Source: Helicoverpa zea
Taxonomy: Eukaryota > Arthropoda > Insecta > Lepidoptera > Noctuidae
Assembly: GCF_022581195.2 (NCBI RefSeq)
Contig: NC_061472.1
Coordinates: forward strand, 1,364,001 to 1,428,000
Reading direction: 5' to 3'
DNA length: 64,000 bases
This document shows, piece by piece, positions 49,858-60,000 of this stretch. Under the pieces are notes generated by a model. That model did not search any database, was not told the DNA's origin, and saw only the letters and a program-made list of their open reading frames with translations. Position 1 is the stretch's first letter, and every line of letters starts with the position of its first letter. The position numbers and the translations under genes were made by a program.

Positions 49858-51889
49858 TCAATTTCATACATATTTGTATAATAATTAAGGCCGTGAGACA
49901 TCTACATGATTTTCATATAATTTGAACGATTAAGAGTGGATGGATAAGCAAAATAAAAACACAAATCGTACAAATGTTACCTACAAGCAAAAATCGTATA
50001 ATAAATTTGTTAAATGACATTCACGACAATTGTTATAAGAAGTATCTTTTGAAAAAAGTAGTTTATAAAAGTTGTCGTGATTGTTTGTCTGTCGTATGTT
50101 GAATATACCATCCTTTTCTTACTTCCACACACAAATTACATTCTATATAGTTTTTATTGCAATTTCTCGCCTTTCAAAACGATTGGACAAACTTCAAAAC
50201 ACACACAACAATAAATTCAACACACAACAGAAGTTAATTGGAAAAACTACTATTATTATTATGTGAAAGAAAATATTATGGAATAATATACAGTTAGGGC
50301 TTCCCCAAGCCACGAAGTTTTAGTTACATTTTCATAGAAAAACATTTCTAAACAGGCAATGATAAGTGAAACGCTAATAATTTTAAAATCTTAACACAAT
50401 AATAAAAAAGAGACTTATATGAAAACGTAACTACAACTTACGGCTTAGTAATTAATTTATACAATAACTAGAAAACGGTTAGAATCTTAGTTCAGTTGAA
50501 AATTAGTATATTAATGCAACCCATTTTAACCTTGTTTATTTACGAACCGAAACGGCTTCAAATAACTAGTTTTCTTTAACATCCTATAAAAAAGAAGCTG
50601 AATAACATTGAATGCTATCTACTTATCATACAAAAATTTGTATACATAACTTGTTAAATAACTTAAATTACATTATTGTAACTTTATTAAGCATAACTTC
50701 ATTATCAACCCCCAAACATCTATCTGTTCATTTGATTTGTTTTCTATGAACAATTTTCGATAAAGAATCGTCGCTTTTAGGGTTATCTAACGTCATTTTA
50801 TCCGTATTCAGCAATAATCCTGTGCGTTTTTCATTATTTAACTGGGCAAGACTAACTCATAGATGTTTGAATTTCATTTATTATGTTTGTTCCTCAAAAT
50901 ATCAATTCATTTTCATTCTAAACCCTTTATTTCATTATTGAATACGGATAAACACATCGATATGAATTTCATAACAAAAAATGTTAGAATTCTTGTATTT
51001 TGCTGTTCTATTTGCAAATACGGCATTTTAGCAAATGCCTCGGTAATTTTCTAGTGTATTTTTGCAAACCAGGTCTTAATGGTGTTAAATAAAATGCCTG
51101 ATAAGATGATTAGAAGGTACATTCGACCATCAAAAATTGGCCAATTATGTGAATAAGTGTCCACGCAAATGCTTGAAATCGGCAAGACTTTACTAGCAAT
51201 TTTTGTCGAATAATAAAAAATATATTAGCATTTTACTACTTGACTATTATGATATCGTTTTAGTAAAGTTGTTATTACTTTAAGGTATACTTCCATCCCA
51301 TATTTCTAATCTCAATAAAAATCTAAAAGGTGTTATTTCATTATTTTCTGATTAATAAAAGGTTCACAATTAACTCTATTCACACTAATGATCAAAATAC
51401 GCGTATTCAAAAATTATAATACAATTAAAAATAAAACTTATATAGAACGTATCACACAACACCAATCCTTATGAGACGGAATTTTGAATATCGAACATCA
51501 TTTACTAAAGGAAAATAAGCTTTACGAACCATCAAGTTATTTTCAATGGCGTAAAACTTTTTTTATTTGATAAGTAGGTATTATGCTTATTTGATAGGCT
51601 CTTTATTACAAAATATAGGATTATTTACCACCCATCTGATAACCACTCTTATATTTTGAGATCGATCTTATGAAATCAAATCATCTTGAGATATCAATTT
51701 GACAATGACGTTTATATTTTGACAGTGACATAAGGAATGTCACGCAGAGCGGAAATGGGCTAAAGAGGTTACTCATAAGATGTTTTAAATAATTTCTAGC
51801 GGCCTGGCATCTAAATACATTGTCATTGTTTGAATAAATAAATGTTCATATTTATATCTTAATTCTATATTGGTTATCGAATCATGTTA

Positions 51890-52116
51890 TAGTTCGGCCA
51901 TTCAGAGAATGCGTTCCTGACACGTCGCGATTGAACTGACGACGTAACTACATTCATTGATTATTGATATAATAATGTTGTTTTAATGCTCCTCAATTGT
52001 TAAAACGGTAAACAACCAGCAAAAATATTTTTATCGTAACTGCAACGCCATTGCAAAGTTACGTCGTCAGTTCAATCGCGACGTGTCAGGAACGCATTCT
52101 CTGAATGGCCGAACTA
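51890..52116. mobile_element. 227-bp MITE with perfect 60-bp inverted ends and TA target
   Basis: TAGTTCGGCCATTCAGAGAA (51890 onward) is matched without error as inverted complement ending at 52116; the arms extend to 51949 with no mismatch. TA flanks both sides (51888-51889, 52117-52118), a Tc1/mariner-type target. The perfect arms suggest a recent insertion. Confidence 0.92.
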
Positions 52117-52118
52117 TA

Positions 52119-53793
52119 GGTGAATTTTTACCATCAATTACTTTACATGAAATCAGTAGGTGTTGTTTTACTAGCTTATATCATGATATATTTTATTAAG
52201 TAACTGATGATAATTATTTAATATTGCAATTTGATGGCTATCGGCTTCCGGGTTTAAAGCCAAGATTATATTGGAAGCGAAGCTACTATATGCGATATAA
52301 ATCCCATGATTATGCTACTAGAAACATAATATTGCTTACTGACATTCTAAAGAGCGGTTCATAGTCTGTGCAAATGCTATAAATATCTTTCGCTTCACTT
52401 TCACCGGACTGCCATCAAAACTGTTCACAAAATAAGCTTACTATTTCCAATATATCGGTTTGTTAGTAAAACCAAGTGTAATCACTTGCGATAATTTACA
52501 ATAAATGCATTAATTATATTATTATAATATTTATTTTTTTATAATAATTTAGTGCCTTCCCGTTGTTCCGTCACTCTCAAAATAAATTGATAATATTGTT
52601 ATTTTATATCTGTAATTGTGAATAGTATTATTAACAATTGCTTAGGAACAACATAAGATCTTTGCGAATTTAATAAGCTACATGATTTTAAATAATTTCT
52701 TGTTTAAGTATACTATACGCCTGTATTTTTTATTTTAAATTATTATTGCGTTACCTAAACTATCCCCGCATTGGGCTAAGATATGGTCACTACATAAAAA
52801 TGTGACGGATTTTTGCATAAGATATATGGATTGAACCATCGTGTTATGTTTCTTACTTTAGCGCATTTCTTCTAAACTTGAAGTTGTTCCTAAGCAACAT
52901 TTTGCCTAAAAATAGAACAGGGAAGCGTGATTTCGATATTTTTTGATTACATATTGTTTTATAAATTTTATAGAGTTTTTACACTGGATTAGAGTGACAG
53001 ACACATACCCTGTTTTCACGCATACATATTGGCTTTGTAAGATCGCCCCATTTTACAATAGATTGTTATCCTACCTACAAGTCTGCTCACCACATTTGTG
53101 ACATAGAAGTAAAGATTGAAGATAGAAGATTTTGAAAATTTTGAAGTATTCTGTAATCTTGTTATTCACGTTTTTAAATAAATAACATTTTGACTACGAT
53201 GACTAATAATTATATTTCATACAAAAACCGATTTGTTTTATATAATGTCTATGAAAAGAAAAGGGTTTTTATACAAAATACAATTTAAATCCTAAGGTAG
53301 AATGGTGACCTATTAGGAAGTGCCTAGACTGAGTTGGTTTTCAGACTAGATTTTTCTCGAGCTGAACAATTTGTTACTTTATTACAAGTCTATCTAAAAA
53401 CATTAACTAGCACCAACGATGAATAACAGAAACTTTTGATATTTTTATAATAAATTATAATTTATAATGTGTGAACATAATTTAATTGGAAAGCACCAGG
53501 ACACACAATTTTTCAATTATTTTCTTATTTTGGTGTCGTGAAAGGATCAGTCGTAAGTGCTGCCCTCTATAATTTGTGTCTAATCCGTGTATTGTTTGAA
53601 CCACCACATTTATATTGAGAGTTCTGGTATTAAATATTCTCGCAAGTAAAGGGTGTCTAAACAAATTCCAAATCCAGTAAAAAACCCGTCATACGACTAA
53701 TAGCTTGCCATAATCACAACCTGACGACCGTCAGCCAATATATACGCAATGAAAACGCGACTGCATTCAATAGCAAACCTTACTTACATACAG
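52119..53793. other. AT-rich DNA, probable ens 3'UTR in its right part
   Basis: No coding potential. By position the right part should be ens 3'UTR, but I cannot fix the polyadenylation site. Confidence 0.4.
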
Positions 53794-54054
53794 TTAGATC
53801 GCATTCTGCAGTGTCAGCGGGTGGCTGTGGGCGGCGCCGTGACCGTTGTGCGTGGTGAAATCATCTTCTAGAAGTTTCGGTACATCGGCCAATTTTTGGT
53901 TCTCGTTGGACAAACGTTCGGTTTGTATGAAGTTGGCGGATATGTGGCCAATGTTGGTGATGTTGCCGTTGTTGGCCTCGCTTGGCGTGTTGGTGATGGC
54001 GTTGTCGTTGTTTGGGAGTTTGTTCGTCGTCTGCTCTGCGGGTTTGTCCTCAGT
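53794..54054 (-). CDS. ens: ens terminal coding exon and stop
   Basis: 261 nt; acceptor CTCACCGTTACAG. It encodes 86 residues ending HPLTLQNAI and TAA. The composition is polar (Asn/Thr/Glu) and it holds a third, degenerate NNGNITNIG. Phase 0 matches the CCC|GTTAGT donor. The 3'UTR continues leftwards; its end was not located. Confidence 0.85.
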   Translation of the reverse strand, partial: TEDKPAEQTTNKLPNNDNAITNTPSEANNGNITNIGHISANFIQTERLSNENQKLADVPKLLEDDFTTHNGHGAAHSHPLTLQNAI

Positions 54055-57000
54055 CTGTAACGGTGAGATGTTTGAGTGGTTAAAGATTTGTATCATAATG
54101 TTTATTTATTAAACCATTTACGTACGTAATAAATAGAAGAAGAGTACAAAGTTGCTGCTTCTGTATAAAAAAGTACTATTTGGGTCATTCTAAGTTAAGA
54201 GGTAATTCGTTGTATGAAATGGCGGCACGAGTTTTTTTTAATATATTTTTACTTAAGTATACATTTTTAAATGTAAACGGCTACGTTGAAAACGTTTACA
54301 AAGGGGCCAGTCAATTTTTTGGGTTTATCTCGTTTTATGAGTGACCAGGGGAAATACACAATACAGGGGAGAGACAAGGTGTACAGGGGAAGATACTTCA
54401 TGAACAGGGAAGAGATAAAAATATAACAAGGTTAATTTTAAGAATCATCTTTATTTATTTTAATTATGAATTATTTATAATCAGACTTTTCATTTCTTAG
54501 CAGTCTTATGTGCTAGGTACAAAACATGAAAAACAATAATAAAAAGAAACAAAAACAAGAAATTCTCTTTTGAATAACAGTAACTTGAAATATGGAGAGA
54601 AAAAGCAAAAATTCGTAGAAGACGTTTAGCACTCCAAGATATAAGTAATGCTTTTGTAACACCACCATATTCAGATAATGAAGGCCCACCGCCTCCTCAA
54701 AATATAAACAGGCGAACGCAGGCAGCACAGCAAAAGTCAACTTTTTTTTTAACGACGTCAAAAAGCATCAAAAGTCGCAGGCCTTTTATGTGCCAGGGCC
54801 GCGGTATCTCTTTTGAACAACCCGCAGCCCTGGCAGGCCTTGGCCCTACTGGGCCCCGCTGGGGATGCTGACATCTCTTTGAGGAGCGCGTGGAACAACG
54901 CGCGCCGCCGACACGGGTCTGTTGTCTAAAAATAGACATGAGCGATGAGCCACCCGAACTCACCGCTCACAGACCTACGCCTACGGTGGCCGGGAGTCAT
55001 CTCGCGACACCCGGCGCCCGTGGTGTCTACCTGCTCCAGCGCGGCGGCCGGGATGAGAGGTGCGAAACAGTCATGCTCGAGAAGGAGGCGACGGCATCCC
55101 ATTCCCTCTCGCCCCGGACCATGGCCTGAACCAGGGCCGGACGCGAGAGGTCGCCGCCGCCTAAAGCCTCGACGAGGACCCGGCGGTGCCCTTCCCACGC
55201 AGGGCACTCCTGGACTGTATGGTCCACCGTGTCCTCGGGGCTGTCCGCACAGTGGTGACACCCAGGCGCCTCCTCACGACCGATTCGATGCAGGTACCTC
55301 CCGAAACAACCGTGTCCGGTGAGGACCTGCGTCATGCGGTACGTGAGGGCGCCGTGACTCCTCCCGAGCCACTCCTCAAAGAGGGGACTTACCGCCACTA
55401 TGGTGGCGTGCCCTGCACTGGGTTGCGACAGTCGTTCCCTCCAGGCCACCATGAGATCGCGCCGGAGCTCCGCCCGCTGCTCGACAACTTGCCGCGGCAA
55501 CGGAGTTCCCTCCCGGCCCTCCTGAGCCTCCTCGCGCCAGTAGTACAGGCGCAAGAAGACTCTCGCCTCCAGATCCCACGGTGGCAGTCTGGCAGTAGGC
55601 CAGCTGCTTCGCGGGAGATCGTGCAGCAAAAGTCCACTCGAGCAAGAAAAGCAAGAAACCTGAAAATAAAAAAACAAGCGGAAGAAATAGATCCACTTAA
55701 ATCTGTGCAGTCCAACGCTACAAAAAAAAACAAGTACAACGATGAAATACTTATCCGGGTCATTTTTAATTCTTTGATATCGTAATCGTTTGCTATCCTC
55801 TTCTTTTCAAGCCATTTTTCTGTAAATAAAACGTAATATTGTATTGTAAAGCTAAAATAAGCATAACGCCAAGTAAAGGATTAGAGAAAACTAGAAGTAT
55901 TAATGGAAACGCGTAAAAATGTATCTCCCCTGGACATTAAGTATCTCCCCTGCCATCAAAAGAGCCAGGGGAAATACGCCAGGGGAGATACATTTTCGAT
56001 AGAAATCTAAAATAGCCGTAAAAGTATTTCGCGCACGTCATTCACACACAAACATAACAATGTACACACTATTCATAGTAAATATTGAAGTATATGTTAG
56101 TATTTTAACAAAAAATTGCAATGTAAAACTTACCAGAGGAAAGACTGCATTCACATAACTCTTCTGCACCCAGCGAGTAGCGTGAACGAAATGGCCGACA
56201 ATAAAGGCGGCGCAGTTGCTTATGCGCCGTTTGCTGTTAACTTCACGTTACACACTATGCATTCAAGGTCACAACTTCTACAGACTAGGAGAGCAAAACT
56301 GATTTTTGAACGAAAACAAAAGACCAGGGGACGAGACACGAAACTCGGTGGACAAATTTCGGTGTTCATATTTTTTTTAAAGAATTGAAATAAAAGCACT
56401 TTTACTTGTAAGATACTATTACTAAGTTTACTGTCCCTATAAAATGAAAGAGTTTATAATAATTATTGAATTTTAATACATTCATAATTACTGATTTACA
56501 AATAAAGTCGGTTGGGGGACAGACCAGGGGAGAGACATTTTTCATATATTAGAGCTTATTGTGACTTAATTACGTACATTTCTGCAATAAATTTGAGTGA
56601 TCACATAGGAAACATTTAGTTTTAAGTGATAAATAGGTTATTTGTAAAGTTTATTGAAAAAAAATGTATTTTTTTGTTGTTGCCGTCGAAAGTACTTCTT
56701 AACTTAGAATGACCCATTTATACTACACTATAGTCTGTTTTTTAATCTCGTAGACTAAACTGACATTACGAGTGTTGTCAGTTTATTGCAAATTGTTAAA
56801 TAGTGATGTGGCACGACCGAAACTTAGCGTTAATAAAATCAAGAATCGTTTTTTACACGAAGTTATCCTGAAATAATGGGCTTATTCTTGATGATTACGC
56901 ATGGCGTTGCGTGGTCAGATATCCCTGGCAGTTTGTAGCACGTCGTGCAGCCGTGTGTAAGTACGTGAATTGTAAATATAAAACTTTGAATGAATATTAA

Positions 57001-60000
57001 ATTCGTCTATTATAGATAAAAAGTTACGATTCAACAAACCGGTATCGTAAGTACAACACTGCACAAAAAAGCTAGCAACATTATTTGTGAGTTTGACATT
57101 TTGCAAGTGTCAATTTAGTCTACGAGATTAAAAAACAGACTATAGCTGTTCCCAGCGGTTTCTCCCGCGTTCTGGGGAAACTTTTTTTTGAACTCAGATA
57201 AAACATATTCAGTCCAGATACTATACCTTCTTAAGTGATTTTTTTTTTCAAACCAATTACGTAGTACATTAATAATATAAAGTTCTTTTCCATTTTATAA
57301 TATGTTGAATTTTATAATACTAATTTTTAATATTAATGTAGAGCTGTATCAATTAATTTAGGCAATAATGAATGTATTATATACTAACGGGTCGTTGTTC
57401 GGACAGCCCCAGTAGGTCGGCAGTGACGTTGCCGTTGTTGGTGCTGTGTGCACTCTCTGTCGAGTTCGTGACTTCCAAGGGCGCTGGCTGTTGTGGCTGA
57501 AAACACATTTTAATAAACATTAAAAATACATAAAGTTTAATTTTGTTTTATTTTACAAGAAAAACTAACAGATAACAGTTTGGTTTAGGAAAATACATAA
57601 TAGAAAAGGCCAATTATAAGTTTTCACATATGAATGAAATGTGTTAAACGCTGACTGATTATTGGTGCCCAATCAGGCCTGCCTAGTTTGAGGCCAATTG
57701 AAAACCTTCAAGTACTTAGCTAGTCCTAAATAAACGACTTTGATATATTTTTTTTATTGTATTACCTGCGAGAAGTCTAATCCGAGCAAATCAGCTGTTG
57801 AATTCACATTGCCATTATCAGGCACAGGCGCGGGCTCCGACACAGGTGCCGCGGCCGCGGGGGCTTCTACCGACGTCGCTGCAGTAGGCGCGGGGGCTGC
57901 GGCTTCCACAGGCGCAGGAGCTGCAGGGGCCTGCACTTCTGCAGGTGCAGGTGCTACAGGCGCGGGTGCTGCAGGCGCGGGTGCTGCAGGCGCGGGTTCT
58001 GTAGTGGCTGTGGGTGCAGCGGGTTCGGATGTTTCTGTAGGTGCAGGCGCGGCGGCTTGCTTGTTCTTGTCTTCTTCTGCTTGCTGTAATGTTATTTTAT
58101 GATTAATAAAATTACAATATAGATGGATTTTTAGATTTTTAAAGTTTGGTATGTTTGATAGCGATGTACGGCCGTAATTTTATGTAATTTTTTGCTTACG
58201 TAAAATTTGACATAATCCTAATACAAGTTAAGTTTTTTTTTTTAAGCAACTATCAACACATTCGCCAAGCCTGTACCGTTCATTACATTTACATACTAGA
58301 AATTAATAGGGGATATAAAGTCTACACGAAATAACATATCTTTTTACATTTTTATCTGTCCTCTCCATTCAGTTACAAGTCAAATACGAAATCTTAAGGT
58401 TCAGCTGAAACATACCTTCCTAAGCCTAGTCCTGGCCATGATAGCCTCAACTCTCTGCTTCCTGGCGAGCCTCTCCTTCTCCTCCCGCTCGGCCTCCTCG
58501 CGGCGCAACTTCTCCGCCTCCTCGGCCGCCTTCCTCTTCTCTTCTTCTTCTTTGAGCCGCGCCTGCTTCTCTGCTTCTTCGCGGGCTTTGCGTTCTGCTT
58601 CCTCGCGTTCGAGTTGTTGTTGAGCCTGCAAGAGTTATTTGAATTTTATCGCCTTTTCCCTACTAGAAACTGATTGAAAGCAGCTGAGCTCACTGTTTTA
58701 TATGGAGCGACTGCCTGTATGACCTCCTCAAACTGTTTCCGTTTACCCGGAAGACTGCCAACTGCAGCAAGGACCAACCAATTTAACGCGTCCCTCACAA
58801 AACACGGAACTTTTCCTTTGATTGAATTGTGCGTTTTCATTTAGTATTTGTGGGCTGTTTTTTGTAATTAATTTTTTTATTATTTTGAATTGTTTTTTTT
58901 TTAGAATAACAAAATTAACAGCAAATGCTTTCTTATTTGTACTTCAGCTTCATAAACAAATGTGTACCTCGATAGCCTTCCTAAGCTTCTCCTCGTCCAT
59001 CTGTCTCTGCAGCCGCGCCAGCTCCCGCGCCTCGTCCTCCTCGCGCCGCTGCCGCTCCTCCTCGGCGCGTTGCCGCTCCGCCTCCTCCTCGGCTTCGCGC
59101 TGTAGTCTGCAATATTGAGGAAAAAATTCACTTGTTATTTGGGATAGATTTGTTTGTATAAGGAAGTGTGACGTGTAGCGTGCAACATAAGATATCCGAG
59201 AGGTTAAAAAAAATTGCAAAATATGCTTTTCTTAGCTCGAATCGGTATTTATCAGTTGTTAGACGACTCTAGTCAAGATATTATTTAATTATGTTTTATG
59301 CACAATGTACAACGGCGGACTTAACGTTTTAGGGCCTTTACCAGTCTACCTAAGGGTGGTGGTGAATTAGAAGTGGTAGGTGGAGCTTTGTTTAATATTT
59401 AGTGCATGGAGCCACGTACCATTACTAATCTAAAGCGTTCTCTACATAACTGGTGAAGTTTCTCAGCGAAAATTTTCTTTGAGAAAATTTATCGGAGGCA
59501 AAATTGTCTGAAATAAGTTGAAGTGCCTTTCTGTACCTCCTTATTCGCCTAAACTCAGCTAAGTTGTAGAGTATTCTGGAGCACGTTTTAGATAAAAAAG
59601 TCGTCCAACGTTCAAGGCCGATTTCGGCCAGGGCGGCTGTTCTCATATAAAGAGATCACCTAGCTGTGCAGGACATATTATCAGCAAGCGCAGACACAGG
59701 TGCACTCTTTATTCCTTCACTCTCATAATCCGATAAGTATGTAAAAAACCCAAAAAGCGATTTTGGCCGGACCCGGGAATCGGACCCGAGAGTCACTGCA
59801 GTCGCGCTTGCAACCGCTAGCTAGACCAACGAGGTAGAAAAAAAAGTATAGTAGGAAGTACAAGAAGTTATAGTATGTACCTCTGCCGCTCGAGCTCCGC
59901 CTGGCGCTCCAGCTCCTCGCGGGCCCGGCGCCGCCGCTCGGCCAGCGCCGCCTTCGCCTGCTCCTCCGTCGTGATGCGCCGGGACATCGACGCTGCGGAC

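Larger units (their letters stand above)
47540..51885. other. AT-rich region between Tk and the ens 3' end
   Basis: Contains the Tk 3'UTR, the SINE fragment at 48828, the MITE at 49727 and a CA/CG-rich patch at 49205-49250 (ACTCACACACACAC, then CGCGCGGGCGAG). No further gene seen. Confidence 0.5.
54182..56715. mobile_element. 2534-bp inverted-repeat DNA element with 4-bp ATTT target duplication, in the last ens intron
   Basis: Perfect 19-bp inverted ends GGGTCATTCTAAGTTAAGA (54182-54200, and its complement 56697-56715) are flanked by direct ATTT (54178-54181, 56716-56719). Inside, a CAGGGGAGATAC/CAGGGGAGAGACA-like motif occurs about ten times. Coding remnants on + (about 54592-54741, resumed at 55624-55782) are basic: EKAKIRRRR then TPPYSDNEGPPPP, then QQKSTRARKARNLKIKK. 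They resemble basic N-termini of Sola-like transposases, but that is a weak recollection. The coding part is interrupted by an R1 LINE fragment. The 4-bp target and GGG terminus would suit Sola- or Kolobok-like elements; the superfamily is not settled. Confidence 0.8.
54055..57388 (-). other. Last ens intron, almost entirely transposon
   Basis: A 3.3 kb intron filled by the 2534-bp element (with its R1 insertion) and the adjacent 412-bp MITE. About 130 bp at the acceptor side and 240 bp at the donor side remain without recognised repeats. Confidence 0.8.

Noticed and set aside
54890..55785. Several + strand frames of 79-199 codons
   Set aside because: They lie antisense to the R1 C-terminal domain, whose Cys/His knuckle on the - strand is recognisable.
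57740..58102. Open frame of 120 codons, Gly/Ala-rich, on +
   Set aside because: It is the antisense shadow of the Ala/Pro-rich ens exon at 57766-58083, which has splice sites and phase on its side.
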